The notes beneath the pieces are model-generated. The model did no database searches. It was given only the letters and a program-made list of their open reading frames with translations, and was not told the origin of the DNA. This document shows, piece after piece, positions 33,589-42,657 of a stretch of DNA of 64,000 nt (position 1 is its first letter; every line of letters starts with the position of its first letter). Position numbers and translations under genes: made by a program. The stretch is from an uncultured bacterium (GTDB taxonomy: Bacteria; Bacteroidota; Bacteroidia; Bacteroidales; Muribaculaceae), in assembly GCA_905214735.1 (NCBI GenBank), contig CAJMNI010000006.1:1-64000 (forward strand), written 5' to 3'.

Positions 33589-33902
33589 CTATCCCCAGTG
33601 GCCGCCAAAGAGCACGCTCGCCGGGGAGGCCTCGAATTCATGGCCGTCGGCGTCGCGCCAGCGGAGCAGGGTGAGGATGTCGCCCCGGGTCATTGACTCC
33701 GAAACACATTCTCCGCCGTGATAACGAGCCGCCTTGCGCATATCCTCTATGTCGAGCTCCCCGACAGGTTTGCTCTCGTCAAAACCATGGCTGCTGGGAG
33801 CCGGAGGGTTGTCGTCCGGACGGCTCAGGTCCGTCCCCCCGCCTTCATACCGGCATTTTTTTCTGCAGCCTTATCTATATTTTTCTCTGTATTTTTCTCC
33901 AT
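33589..33902 (-). pseudogene. Small gene broken by a frameshift at a G6 tract
   Basis: An ATG at 33902 opens a frame (MEKNTEKNIDKAAEKNAGMK) that ends 26 codons on. At a run of six G on the - strand (33835-33840) adding one base would join it to a second frame, open to 33589, that has no usable start until 33741 and yet reads like a real domain: GELDIEDMRKAARYHGGE, LLRWRDADGHEFEASPASVL, ending FGGHWG. Joined, it would give a protein of about 104 residues. The pattern GGxCxS, W.D.DGHEF.ASP, GGHW resembles an uncharacterised zinc-ribbon-like domain found at ends of Bacteroidetes proteins. It is a frameshift mutation, a slippage switch or a sequencing error; I cannot tell which. Confidence 0.5.
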
Positions 33903-34104
33903 CAGCATTTTTCAATTAGCGATTTTTTCTTCTGGGTAATTCCCCCATAATAAAAACGCCAACGACTCAAAAATTATTAATCGTTCTCACATAATCCCAT
34001 TGCGATTTTTCGTTCCTTGGAATTTTATGAAGACTCTCGGCGGGTGTTTCTGCTCGTTTTTTGCTGTTTTTGGCCGATTATTTCATTTTGTCAGATATTT
34101 TTCT

Positions 34105-34146
34105 TAATTTTGATAGTTGTGGCGGCTCCGCCCGCTAATCGGAGCC
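34105..34146 (+). promoter_or_regulatory. pyrH promoter -7 box and leader hairpin
   Basis: TAATTTTG (34105-34112) matches the -7 consensus exactly; no good -33 TTTG lies at 19 bases (TTTC at 20 is nearest). Just downstream a 7-bp stem GGCTCCG/CGGAGCC (34124-34146) with a 9-base loop would form near the 5' end of the mRNA. The wider interval 33903-34195 is AT-rich and otherwise shows nothing. Confidence 0.5.
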
Positions 34147-34195
34147 TCGCATTCTATCGAATTTTTAAGTTTCAAATCAAGATAACTGTTACAAA

Positions 34196-34903
34196 ATGAA
34201 ATATCAGCGCATCCTTCTGAAGCTCTCCGGCGAGTCGCTTGCCGGTTCAGCGGGCCACGGCATCGACACTGCCCGGCTCAATTCTTACGCACGCCAGATC
34301 AAGGAAATGGCCGACTCGGGCGTCGAGATCGGCATCGTGATCGGCGGCGGCAACATTTTCCGCGGCCTTTCGGGCGCGTCAAAAGGGTTCGACCGCGTGA
34401 AGGGGGACCAGATGGGTATGCTCGCCACTGTGATAAATTCCCTCGCCCTCTCCTCGGCTCTCGAGGCGGCAGGCCAGCCGGCTCAGGTCTTCACGGCCCT
34501 CAACATGTATCCGGTCGGCGAGTATTATTCGAAATGGAAGGCTATCGAGGCAATGAAGCAGGGGAAAGTGGCCATCATCGCCGGCGGCACAGGAAATCCC
34601 TATTTCACCACCGACACCGGAGCCGCTCTCCGCGCCATCGAGATCGAGGCCGAGGTGATGCTCAAGGGGACGCGCGTTGACGGCGTCTATACAGCCGATC
34701 CCGAAAAAGACCCGACGGCCACCAAGTTCGACGAAATCAGCTACGACGAGGTGCTCGGCCGAGGTCTGAAGGTGATGGACCTCACTGCCACCGCCCTCTG
34801 CAAAGAGAACAATATGCCGATCTATGTCTTCAACATGGACGTTGAAGGGAATCTCGGCAAAATGCTCGGCGGCGACAACGTCGGCACGCTCGTGACAGTG
34901 TGA
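34196..34903 (+). CDS. pyrH: UMP kinase
   Basis: Phosphorylates UMP to UDP with ATP, the committed step towards UTP and CTP; a cytoplasmic homohexamer of the amino acid kinase fold. The 235-residue length is standard. Visible family motifs are LLKLSGESLAG at residue 6, IGIVIGGGNIFRG near 42, GGTGNPYFTTDTGAALRAIE near 129 and the C-terminal VFNMDVEGNLGKMLGG. It is followed by frr 45 bases on, an order kept in very many bacteria. Confidence 0.97.
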   Translation: MKYQRILLKLSGESLAGSAGHGIDTARLNSYARQIKEMADSGVEIGIVIGGGNIFRGLSGASKGFDRVKGDQMGMLATVINSLALSSALEAAGQPAQVFTALNMYPVGEYYSKWKAIEAMKQGKVAIIAGGTGNPYFTTDTGAALRAIEIEAEVMLKGTRVDGVYTADPEKDPTATKFDEISYDEVLGRGLKVMDLTATALCKENNMPIYVFNMDVEGNLGKMLGGDNVGTLVTV

Positions 34904-34948
34904 GTCGCGGCAAAGATCTATTGAAAATCAATTTAAAAACGCAATATC

Positions 34949-35506
34949 ATGGAAGTTAAAGAATATCTCCAGAATGCCGAAGATTCCATGCAGCTCGCAG
35001 TGGAATATCTCGATGACACTCTTTCGCATATCCGCGCCGGCAAGGCAAGCGCCCGTCTGCTCGACGGCATCCGCGTGGACTATTACGGCTCGCAGGCCCC
35101 CATCTCCAATGTGGCCAACGTATCCGTGCCCGACGCCCGCACCATCGCCATCACGCCCTGGGAGAAGTCGATGTTCAAGGAGATCGAGAAGGCTATCATC
35201 AATTCCGAACTCGGCATCATGCCGGAGAACAACGGCGAGGTGATCCGTCTTTCGATCCCGCCGCTCACGGAAGACCGCCGCAAGCAGCTCGTGAAGCAGA
35301 GCAAGGGGGAGGCAGAGAATGCTAAGGTGTCGGTGCGCAACGCCCGCCGCGAGGCAATCGAAGGCCTGAAGAAGGAGATCAAGCAGGGGCTGAGCGAAGA
35401 CGCCGAGAAAGATGCCGAAGCCGACGTGCAGAAGCTCCACGACAAATTTATGAAGAAGATCGACTCGATCTTCGCCGATAAGGAGAAAGAAATCCTGACA
35501 GTGTGA
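34949..35506 (+). CDS. frr: Ribosome recycling factor
   Basis: Splits the post-termination ribosome together with EF-G. 185 residues, the usual size. Diagnostic segments: [19 protein letters not shown] near residue 29, [14 protein letters not shown] near 70, and [20 protein letters not shown] near 104, followed by the long third helix of the bundle. Located between pyrH and a glycosyltransferase gene on the same strand. Confidence 0.97.
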   Translation: MEVKEYLQNAEDSMQLAVEYLDDTLSHIRAGKASARLLDGIRVDYYGSQAPISNVANVSVPDARTIAITPWEKSMFKEIEKAIINSELGIMPENNGEVIRLSIPPLTEDRRKQLVKQSKGEAENAKVSVRNARREAIEGLKKEIKQGLSEDAEKDAEADVQKLHDKFMKKIDSIFADKEKEILTV

Positions 35507-35519
35507 TTCCCTGAGGCCT

Positions 35520-36560
35520 ATGACAGCTTCGAAAGAACGGAAAGAGGCCGAAGTAGCGATTGTCGTGCCTGTCTATCAGGCCGAGAAATATTTGCGCCAA
35601 TGCGTGGAAAGCGTATTGGCGCAAACCTATTCGCGCTGGGAGCTTATCCTCGTCGACGACGGTTCCGACGATTCCTCGCCGGCCATTTGCGACGAATATG
35701 CCGCCCGCGACAGCCGCATCCGGGTGATCCATAAGGAAAACGGCGGTGTCTCATCAGCACGCAATGCCGGAGTGGCCGCCGCCTCGGCTCCTTTCCTGTC
35801 GTTTCTGGATGCCGACGATCTGCTCCATCCACGGTTTATCGAGCTGTTGCTTCCCCCTTTGGCAAGGGGCGAGGCGCAAATTTCCATGGCTCCTTACCTG
35901 CGGTTTCGCGGAGGAGGCGGTCGTAAATTCCGGAGAATGTTCGGCCATGGGGCAGAGGGTGCGACAACCGGCGACTGCGGCGATATTCGTCAGGCCGGCT
36001 ACCGGATTGACAGATCCGTGCCGGCTGTAGAGGCAGCCCTTTATCAGACCTTTCCGGCCGACAATTCTCCCTGGGGAAAGATTTACCGCAGCGAGATAAC
36101 CTCCGCTATACTTCACGACGAGACGATCCGCTACGAGGACCTCGACATATTCTATCGCTATTGGCTCGCCGCCGAGAAAGTCGCGGTTTACGGCTCGCCC
36201 CTCTACGGCTATCGGCAGCATGATTCCTCCTACATGCACAAGTTTTCCCTGCGGCGCGCCGACGCGCTGACAGTGACCGACAGGATCGTCGGATATATGT
36301 CGGAAAATCATCCGCAACTTCTCTCCGCGGCGCTCGACCGCCGCATGAGCGCCCACTTCAATTTCCTGCTGCTGATGTATCGCCACGGCGTCAGGGAAAA
36401 GGATCTCGAAGAGCGGTGCTGGCGCATAATCAGAGGCCAGCGGCGGGAAAGCCTGCTCGATCGTCGGGTGCGTCTGAAAAATAAAATCGGGGCTTTCCTC
36501 TCCATCGCCGGAGGAAAACCCCTTATGAGGATTCTCTCAAAATTTTATAATCCCGTATAG
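35520..36560 (+). CDS. Glycosyltransferase family 2
   Basis: A 346-residue GT-A enzyme. The N-terminal fold shows VAIVVPVYQAEKYLRQCVES, ILVDDGSDDSS near residue 43, ENGGVSSARNAG near 73 and the metal-binding FLDADD near 97. The C-terminal part, without a transmembrane helix, resembles family 2 enzymes that build capsule, O-antigen or other surface glycans (WGKIYRSE, YEDLDIFYRY). It starts 13 bases after frr and may be read with it, although the function is unrelated. Donor and acceptor are unknown. Confidence 0.88.
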   Translation: MTASKERKEAEVAIVVPVYQAEKYLRQCVESVLAQTYSRWELILVDDGSDDSSPAICDEYAARDSRIRVIHKENGGVSSARNAGVAAASAPFLSFLDADDLLHPRFIELLLPPLARGEAQISMAPYLRFRGGGGRKFRRMFGHGAEGATTGDCGDIRQAGYRIDRSVPAVEAALYQTFPADNSPWGKIYRSEITSAILHDETIRYEDLDIFYRYWLAAEKVAVYGSPLYGYRQHDSSYMHKFSLRRADALTVTDRIVGYMSENHPQLLSAALDRRMSAHFNFLLLMYRHGVREKDLEERCWRIIRGQRRESLLDRRVRLKNKIGAFLSIAGGKPLMRILSKFYNPV

Positions 36561-36586
36561 GCTTTGCGGCGCGAGGTCTCGGCCCG

Positions 36587-37273
36587 TCAGAGGGCGCCTT
36601 GCTCTATGAGGGTGGCGACGCGGTCGATGATCGCGTCTTCTTTGTTTTTCTCGGGATGGAACCCGGCGCGCATGTTGATGCCGAAGAAGCGGCCGAACGT
36701 CTGCCAGAATCCGGCCCGGAAACTCCCCAAGAATGCCTTCACGATGTTGAAGCCGGTCTGGTCGGTCTCGCGGTTGATGAGCTTGAGCATCACCTTCCCT
36801 TGAGTCTTGGTCATTTTCTTCACCACCGGCTTATATTGTTGGAAAATGTCCTTCTCGAGCGTTTTGAGATGTTTCTCGCGCTCTTTCTTGTCGGGAATGG
36901 TCTGGATATACTCATAGGTCTCGCAGAGCGTGGCAAACGCCAGTTTCGCGTAGGGAAGGGTTTTCCGCACGTCGCGAACCGTGCGCCAGTAGAACTGTTC
37001 CTCCTTCTTGTTCTTGAATTTCAGCGGAGGGAACACCACTATTTCGCGGATATACGTCAGCCGGCAAGTGTCGCCATATTGGTCGATGATATGCGTGTAT
37101 CCTTCATAAGCCTTGACCTTTACCCGCAGTTCCGGCTCCTCTTCCAGGGCGAATGCCTCGCTCCCCGCTCCGGAAAGGAGCAGGAAAAGCCCGGCAAATA
37201 CTGTAGCGAGCAGCCGGCCGAGGATTTTCGTGAAGGTTATATGGTTGATGCTTACGGTCATGTCAAGAAACAA
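36587..37273 (-). CDS. DUF4294 exported protein
   Basis: A 228-residue protein with an N-terminal signal segment (LLATVFAGLFLLLSGAGSEA) and the DUF4294 pattern found almost only in Bacteroidetes: YGDTCRLTYIREIVVFPPLK near residue 64, LPYAKLA near 104, and QGKVMLKLINRETDQTGF near 162, followed by AGFWQTFGRFFG. Function unknown; it is likely periplasmic. Convergent with the glycosyltransferase gene upstream in coordinates, with no clear terminator between them. Confidence 0.85.
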   Translation of the reverse strand: MFLDMTVSINHITFTKILGRLLATVFAGLFLLLSGAGSEAFALEEEPELRVKVKAYEGYTHIIDQYGDTCRLTYIREIVVFPPLKFKNKKEEQFYWRTVRDVRKTLPYAKLAFATLCETYEYIQTIPDKKEREKHLKTLEKDIFQQYKPVVKKMTKTQGKVMLKLINRETDQTGFNIVKAFLGSFRAGFWQTFGRFFGINMRAGFHPEKNKEDAIIDRVATLIEQGAL

Positions 37274-37308
37274 CTGATGGCTTCCGGAGCCTGAGGCGCG
37301 ATATGGGC

Positions 37309-37890
37309 CTACGGATGGAAAATGCCGAATATCGTTTCTTTTCCCAAACGGAAAATAGCGTCAAAAATTGAACGCTCAGTGTTAACTTTTGCTATCGTGC
37401 TGTCGAAAACGGGGGCGAGACGCTCCTGCTGCGCCGCGATGTCGGCAAGCACTCCTTCGGCCGTGAGCCACGATTCTGCCACTTGTGCGAGCTCGCGGTT
37501 GAAACGGCCGAGGGTCATCGGTTGCTCTTCGGAGAGCCGGTAGACGGCAGCGATTCGCGGCATCAGATGCTCAGAAAAAGGTGTGCGGCCGTAAGCGGCC
37601 TGCCAGGCTCCGAGGTGCTCGCGGCGCCATTTGCCATGGTCGGAAAGCGGCAGGTCGAAGCCGCGTTTGAGAAGATGCGCTCCTCCTTCCACAGGCACTG
37701 CAAGCCTGACATCGCCCGAGATCGTCGCCCGCGCGAAATCCTTCCCGGCGGTATGCGTGAGCCGACAGGCCCGGGCGGCAGCCTCTACCGGAGGAAATCC
37801 GGCCGCAAGTTCTCCTACATAAATTCGCCACCATCCCGCCGAGGCCGCAAACGGCCAGATCAGCGGCTCAGGCTTCCCGTCGGGGTTCAT
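37309..37890 (-). CDS. WbqC family protein
   Basis: A 193-residue protein with the WbqC family pattern: ISGDVRLAVPVEGG near residue 62, KWRREHLGAWQAAYGRTPFS near 89 and DAIFRLGKE near the end. I place the start at 37890, where ATGA overlaps the lepB stop; the longer open frame only shadows lepB. WbqC proteins occur in surface glycan clusters and may act in sugar or lipid intermediate metabolism, with no firmly known reaction. The N-terminus is shorter than in typical family members, where a first strand pair precedes the segment seen here. In an apparent dapB-lepB-wbqC operon, an order seen in other Bacteroidales. Confidence 0.8.
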   Translation of the reverse strand: MNPDGKPEPLIWPFAASAGWWRIYVGELAAGFPPVEAAARACRLTHTAGKDFARATISGDVRLAVPVEGGAHLLKRGFDLPLSDHGKWRREHLGAWQAAYGRTPFSEHLMPRIAAVYRLSEEQPMTLGRFNRELAQVAESWLTAEGVLADIAAQQERLAPVFDSTIAKVNTERSIFDAIFRLGKETIFGIFHP

Positions 37891-39392
37891 TTCCATTTTC
37901 CATCCGTATAGTCGGGATTCGGATTGCGGAGCACGCGGTTCCAGCGGATCTTGCCGTTGAAGAGGTCGCGAAGCCATTCCTTCTCCTTGTCGACCGAAAC
38001 GAGGATGCGAACCGGAGAGCCTACAAGATGGTCTTCGGGCACGAAACCCCAATAGCGCGAGTCGAGGCTGCGGTCGCGGTTGTCGCCCATCATCCAGTAA
38101 TAGTCCATCTTGAAGGTGTAATATTCGGTTTCCTTGCCGTTGATGATGAACTTGTCGCCCCGGCGTTCGAGGGTATTTCCCTCGTAGGTGCGGATGGCGC
38201 GTTCATATATGGGATAGTTGTTGGGAGTAAGATGCAGGGTGACTCCCCGCTTCGGAATCCATATCTTCCCCATGTCGGGACGGGTCCAGCCATAGTTGTT
38301 GCCGAGCGGGAACATGCCTCCGAGATCGAGGAAGTTGCTCTCCCCCTCGCGCTGGAGCGGGCCTATCACCTCGGGCCATTTCTCAAGCTCGGCTTTCATG
38401 CTGCGCGTCAGAGGCACGTCGTAGAAGGTGAAGCCGGCATATTCGTTGCGCATGGGATATCCGGCGATGTCGTCGAGGCGCACGCCGAGCTCCTGCCATT
38501 TCTCCGTGTCGATCGGGCCGTTGACGGGGATGATGTAGTTGTATTGCACGTTTTCGGCCTCAGCGATCGGACGGCCGTTGATGAAGACGGAATCGTTGCG
38601 GATGTCGAGCCATTCTCCCGGAAGGCCAATGGCGCGTTTCACATAGTTCTCGCGGCGGTCAACGGGACGGACCACAAGCTCACCGAACTCCTCGCGGTTG
38701 CGTTCGATATATGCTTTCGGATCGTCGATTCCCTTGGCGCGCAGAGCATGGCAAATCTGATAATAGTCGGGGTTCTGCACCTTCAGGGCCACGGTGTCGC
38801 CCTGAGGATAGTTGAACACAACGATGTCGCCGCGCTCCACGGAGCGGCGTCCCGGCAGACGGTGGTAGGCGAGCTGGGGATAATCGAAATAGCTCTTGGT
38901 GCCGATGATCGGCATGGTGTGCTGGGCCAGAGGAAAGTGCAGGGGAGTCTGAGGCACGCGGGCGCCGTATACGGTCTTGTCGACCCAGAGACGGTCGCCC
39001 ACAAGAAGCGATTTCTCGAGCGAACTCGACGGAATCTCATACTGCTGCCCGACGAAGGCGTAGATGAAATAGATCAGCACCAGGGCGTAGACGATGGCGT
39101 CGACCCAGGCCATGATCGTGCGTGTGGCTCCTTTCGTTTTTTTCCACCATCCCCAGGGCACATAGTTGGTGATGTAGATGTCGATTAGCAGAAGCCAGAG
39201 CAGCGCGAGCCAGGGATTTCCCATCAGCACCACCCAAATGAAGAAAATCGCCGACACGATCGAGAAGCGTATCCAGCGCGTTTTCTTGACTCTTTTCAGT
39301 CTGCCGGAGAGAGAGGTGTCGGCTTTTCCGGGCTCGGCCTCTTTCTGCGGAGTTTTATGCAGTTCTGTATCTTTTTCTTTGTTTTGTTCCAT
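37887..39392 (-). CDS. lepB: Signal peptidase I, large Bacteroidetes form
   Basis: Cleaves signal peptides of exported proteins at the outer face of the inner membrane. At 501 residues it is far longer than the E. coli enzyme (324). Two N-terminal hydrophobic helices precede the catalytic Ser motif (IPSSSLEKSLLVGDRLWVDK near residue 120); the catalytic Lys lies in RRENYVKRAIGLPGEWLDI near 248; the conserved end is MMGDNRDRSLDSRYWGFVPE near 440. About 100 extra residues between these, including a Trp/Tyr-rich insert around 280-400, are typical of Bacteroidetes. A charged N-terminal tail (about 35 residues) is cytoplasmic. Starts 4 bases after dapB ends. Confidence 0.94.
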   Translation of the reverse strand: MEQNKEKDTELHKTPQKEAEPGKADTSLSGRLKRVKKTRWIRFSIVSAIFFIWVVLMGNPWLALLWLLLIDIYITNYVPWGWWKKTKGATRTIMAWVDAIVYALVLIYFIYAFVGQQYEIPSSSLEKSLLVGDRLWVDKTVYGARVPQTPLHFPLAQHTMPIIGTKSYFDYPQLAYHRLPGRRSVERGDIVVFNYPQGDTVALKVQNPDYYQICHALRAKGIDDPKAYIERNREEFGELVVRPVDRRENYVKRAIGLPGEWLDIRNDSVFINGRPIAEAENVQYNYIIPVNGPIDTEKWQELGVRLDDIAGYPMRNEYAGFTFYDVPLTRSMKAELEKWPEVIGPLQREGESNFLDLGGMFPLGNNYGWTRPDMGKIWIPKRGVTLHLTPNNYPIYERAIRTYEGNTLERRGDKFIINGKETEYYTFKMDYYWMMGDNRDRSLDSRYWGFVPEDHLVGSPVRILVSVDKEKEWLRDLFNGKIRWNRVLRNPNPDYTDGKWK

Positions 39393-39396
39393 AGTT

Positions 39397-40161
39397 TTAT
39401 CCGATTATGCTCTCCATCATTTCGGAGAGGGGATGCCAGCCTTTGCGGCCGGAGAGCCATTCGGCGGCCATTACGGCTCCGAGAGCGAATCCTTCGCGCG
39501 ATTTGGCTGAGTGGGTGATGGTGATGGAGTCGACGGGGGAATCCCATTCGATGGTGTGGATGCCGGGCACTTCTCCGCGGCGGATGAAGCTGACGGGAAG
39601 GTCATTTTCGCCGAGCTTGCCTTCGGCCGGCTCTTTCCAGCCGGAGATCCGGCCGGTTTCCTCCACGATCTCTTCGGCGAGTGTGACCGCCGTGCCCGAA
39701 GGATGGTCGAGCTTGTGGATGTGATGCGTCTCGACGAGCGAGGGAACGTATTGCGGCAGTCGGTTCATGATCCGCGCAAGATAGGAATTGAGCGCCATGA
39801 AGACATTGACGCCGATCGAGAAGTTGGAGGCCCACATAAGGGTGCCCCTTCCCTCTTCGGCCTCGCGGCGGAAGAAGTCGAGCATTGTCATCGACGGGTC
39901 TTCGGGAGCGGGAAGGGAAACCCACCCCGTAGTGCCGCAGACCACAGGCACGCCGGCTTTGAAGCAGCGCTCGATGTTGGCCGCCGCCGTGGCGGGAGTG
40001 GTGAATTCGATGGCCACGTCGGAATTGCGGAATTCCTCGGTGTCGAAGTCGGAGAGATTATCTTTGTCGATGCGGCAGGTTATAGTGTCGCCACGCTGGA
40101 GAGCGATGCGCTCTATGATATGGCCCATTTTGCCATATCCGATGATTGCTATCTTTGTCAT
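39397..40161 (-). CDS. dapB: 4-hydroxy-tetrahydrodipicolinate reductase
   Basis: NAD(P)H-dependent step in lysine and meso-diaminopimelate synthesis, feeding the MurE reaction encoded in the same window. 254 residues. The nucleotide-binding loop IIGYGKMGH is at residue 6; the catalytic His/Lys motif ETHHIHKLDHPSGTAVT lies near 140; VVCGTTGW near 72 is the usual adenine-side loop. First gene of the dapB-lepB-wbqC unit. Confidence 0.95.
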   Translation of the reverse strand: MTKIAIIGYGKMGHIIERIALQRGDTITCRIDKDNLSDFDTEEFRNSDVAIEFTTPATAAANIERCFKAGVPVVCGTTGWVSLPAPEDPSMTMLDFFRREAEEGRGTLMWASNFSIGVNVFMALNSYLARIMNRLPQYVPSLVETHHIHKLDHPSGTAVTLAEEIVEETGRISGWKEPAEGKLGENDLPVSFIRRGEVPGIHTIEWDSPVDSITITHSAKSREGFALGAVMAAEWLSGRKGWHPLSEMMESIIG

Positions 40162-40252
40162 GTTTTGTCGTCAGGGAGAGCGGATGCTTGCTGAAAGGAG
40201 AGAGGGAATGCTTGCAGAGCTGCGGCCGAAAATCGAACCTCGGCGCAGCCTC

Positions 40253-41212
40253 TTAGAAACCGAAAGCGAAGTTGTCGACGTAGAGGGTGAGCCCTTCGGT
40301 GCCGACGTATGCCTCGCCGCAGCTCGATGAAGCCATCACGAGCACATGGGTGGGCGTCTCGTTGGCAGCGGCCCAGCCCACTTCGTGCACCGGCACGAGC
40401 TTGCCTTTCGAATTGTAGGCGTAATAGGCCTTCTTTCCGTCGAGCAGACCCATATAGGGCTTGTAGAAAGACTGGCCGGTGATATTGCCGTAATGGATCT
40501 TCAGGGCGTGGCCTTTCACGAGCGGAGTGGTCTTGGAGAAACGTTCGCGGCCGGTGCCGACGCGGTGGGCGTAGATGTTTCCCTTGGCATCTTCCCATCG
40601 CTTTTGGAGAAGCACGTAGACCTCGGCGTTGTCGCGCCCCGAGAGGGTCTTCTTGCTTCCGAAGCCCGACGAGCGGACGCGCGTGTTGACGTTGGGCATG
40701 TCGACTTTATAGTCGAACACCAGAGCCACCGGGCGCTTGTTATATTTCATCCCCATTTCCATCTTCGAATATGGGCTTTTGGTGCTTGATATCGGCTCGC
40801 GCACCTTGCCGAGGAAGACGGTTCCGGCCACCATCACGTCCATGTTGATCAGGCCGAGCACTTTCACATGCTCCATCTTCGCCATCAGCTTGGCCATCTT
40901 GTTGCCGTTGACTATGGCCGGCTCTACAGTGTTGGAAGCTTTCACCACTCCCGACACTTTGGCATAGACATTGCTCGACGCCCAGGGGGAACCGCCGGTG
41001 TTGGAATAGGCCACATTGCCGTTGATGGTCTTGGTGGGGCCTATGGCATAGACGGTTTTTTTATTTCCACCGATCACTTTCGATTCGGTGATATGGCGTG
41101 TCACCCAATTGGAGAAATCGCCATAACTGATTTTCTCGAGACGGAGCGCCGAAGCGCTCATAACGGTAAAAAGCGCCATTAAAGCGACGCAGAAATTTCT
41201 TAACGTTACCAT
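40253..41212 (-). CDS. Secreted PCMD-domain protein
   Basis: A 319-residue protein with a signal peptide (FCVALMALFTVMSASA). From about residue 30 it follows the PCMD (putative carbohydrate metabolism) pattern of Bacteroidetes: FSNWVTRHI, then GTVFLGKV near 130, FDYKVDMPN near 164, VLVMASSSCGEAYVGTEG near 292 and the ending LTLYVDNFAFGF. Such domains form a jelly-roll fold like carbohydrate-binding modules and are usually surface exposed. No lipobox is seen, so it may be periplasmic. Transcribed alone; on the - strand TAAATTTG, 33 bases upstream of the ATG, is a likely -7 box. Confidence 0.8.
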   Translation of the reverse strand: MVTLRNFCVALMALFTVMSASALRLEKISYGDFSNWVTRHITESKVIGGNKKTVYAIGPTKTINGNVAYSNTGGSPWASSNVYAKVSGVVKASNTVEPAIVNGNKMAKLMAKMEHVKVLGLINMDVMVAGTVFLGKVREPISSTKSPYSKMEMGMKYNKRPVALVFDYKVDMPNVNTRVRSSGFGSKKTLSGRDNAEVYVLLQKRWEDAKGNIYAHRVGTGRERFSKTTPLVKGHALKIHYGNITGQSFYKPYMGLLDGKKAYYAYNSKGKLVPVHEVGWAAANETPTHVLVMASSSCGEAYVGTEGLTLYVDNFAFGF

Positions 41213-41295
41213 AATGGCGCAAATTTAATAAAAAAATCTCTATAAAGAGCGCGTTCAGTTAGATTTAGACCTGAAGGCGGTCTCTTTTTTGGGAA

Positions 41296-41781
41296 TTAGT
41301 GTTTCAGGGAGCTGATCACGGCTTCGGTGGCGCCCGAGCGCTCGGGATCGGCCATGATGACCATTGTCAGCTCGTTGTCGTTGGTCGGCAGGATGAGAAT
41401 CGTCACGTCGACGCCTTCCGACCGGCCTGTGGCTTTGGCCCCTTTCGCCCCGGAAATGCTGACTTTCTCCACCTTGGGATTCTCAAGCCGGAACTCTTTT
41501 GCGGAACGCTGGCACATTTCATAGGCACGTTTCTGATTGCTTCCCCTCACTTCCTGGTTGACGAGCGACATGCCGAAGAGCGACTGTCCGGGATAGGTGA
41601 TGGTCATGCGGGCGTCGCGTGTCACTGTGGCGCCCGGGGGCACCTGAAATTCCCAGCCGGAATATTCGAGGGAAAGCGGCTGCAGGCCTGCTGTCGGATC
41701 CTGCGCCTCCTGGGCGCTGAGCTGCGAAACGCTTCCGGCAATCACCAGAAGCATGGAGAGAATGGCGAATTTTATTTTCAT
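41296..41781 (-). CDS. Small secreted protein of unknown function
   Basis: A 161-residue exported protein with signal peptide MKIKFAILSMLLVIAGSVSQ and likely cleavage after LSAQ. The mature part alternates strands and helices (YSGWEFQVPPGATVTRDARM; MCQRSAKEFRLENPKVEKVS; VTILILPTNDNELTMVIM). I do not recognise the family. The short fold, with an N-terminal strand pair followed by helices and strands, is reminiscent of periplasmic binding domains. Its neighbour tatD lies 42 bases upstream on the same strand; co-transcription is likely, functional linkage not evident. Confidence 0.65.
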   Translation of the reverse strand: MKIKFAILSMLLVIAGSVSQLSAQEAQDPTAGLQPLSLEYSGWEFQVPPGATVTRDARMTITYPGQSLFGMSLVNQEVRGSNQKRAYEMCQRSAKEFRLENPKVEKVSISGAKGAKATGRSEGVDVTILILPTNDNELTMVIMADPERSGATEAVISSLKH

Positions 41782-41823
41782 TTTGATGATATTGTTTTAG
41801 ATTTTGATTGAAAACGGGGTCTA

Positions 41824-42471
41824 TCAGAGGCCGAGGAAACGGCGTGTGTTTTCGGCGATGCGGTCGTGCATCTCTTCGGCGAGCGTGCCGGAGATGCGGT
41901 TGATTACCTGCTCGATTGTCACATCGTCGTTGTCGGTTTCGGCCAGAATGCGGTCGAGGGGCATGGCGCGGAGTGCCTCGGGGTTGAACTCGGAGCCGAA
42001 GGATATGTAGCAACCTGCTCTCAGAAGCATCTGGGCGGTGGCGGCGTTGCGCCGGAAACCGTGGATTGCCCAGTTTTGGGCCGGTTTCAGGTCGCGGCGG
42101 GCGCCGGCGATGATGTCGTGGGCCTTGACATCGTGGATGATCAGCGGTTTGCCGATCCGCTCCGAAAGCTCTACATGGCGTCTGAACAGCAGCATCTGCT
42201 TGAAAAGCGGGCCTCCCTGAGGGCCAAGGTCTACCCCGCATTCGCCGATCGCCACAACCTCCTTGCGTTCCACCTCTTTTTCAAGTTGTGAGAAAAGTTC
42301 GTCGGTGATGTCGGCGTCGGTCTCCGCCGACATGCGGGCGGCTGTCCAGGGATGCACCCCGATGCTGTAGGCCTGTCCGGGGTCGAACGTGATTTCTTCT
42401 TCGCCTACGCAAATGCCGTAGACTGCCTCCGGTTGCGGAAGCTTATGATGTGTATGTATATCCAGTAACAT
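41824..42471 (-). CDS. TatD family metal-dependent hydrolase
   Basis: A 215-residue TIM-barrel enzyme of the TatD family, somewhat shorter than the usual 255-260. Metal ligands are visible: DIHTHHK (H-x-H) near residue 4, the Glu in IGECGVDLG near 97, HDVKAHD near 133 and AETDND near 182. Members act as Mg-dependent 3'-5' exonucleases or D-Tyr-tRNA-type deacylases; which activity applies here is unclear. Cytoplasmic. Confidence 0.85.
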   Translation of the reverse strand: MLLDIHTHHKLPQPEAVYGICVGEEEITFDPGQAYSIGVHPWTAARMSAETDADITDELFSQLEKEVERKEVVAIGECGVDLGPQGGPLFKQMLLFRRHVELSERIGKPLIIHDVKAHDIIAGARRDLKPAQNWAIHGFRRNAATAQMLLRAGCYISFGSEFNPEALRAMPLDRILAETDNDDVTIEQVINRISGTLAEEMHDRIAENTRRFLGL

Positions 42472-42474
42472 GAT

Positions 42475-42517
42475 AGTGAAGTGTGATTAGTGATTAGTGA
42501 AGAGTGATTAGTGAGTG
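42475..42517. repeat. GTGATTAGTGA repeat cluster
   Basis: Three copies of GTGATTAGTGA (starting at 42483, 42490 and 42504, the first two overlapping by 4 bases), in the leader of the tatD gene, within an AT-rich gap of about 185 bases between tatD and yidD. It looks like a simple slippage repeat. The rest of the gap shows nothing. Confidence 0.75.
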
Positions 42518-42657
42518 GGGTTTAGTTAAGTTCTATAAGTGCGGATGATAAAGCAATTTTGATAGGGTTTATATAATTATAAAACTAATTGGCGGCGTTT
42601 TGTTTATTCGCCTGCGTGGATTTTATTCCGCTCAGAGGCTATTTGTCGGCTATTCGC

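Noticed and set aside
33693..33950. An 85-codon + strand frame (Cys/Pro/Phe-rich) over the frameshifted gene
   Set aside because: The opposite strand has the protein-like domain; the + frame runs into AT-rich non-coding sequence with Phe runs.
42475..42517. Possible CRISPR-like array at the GTGATTAGTGA repeats
   Set aside because: Copies overlap or touch, there are no spacers of even length, and no cas genes are present. It is a simple sequence repeat.
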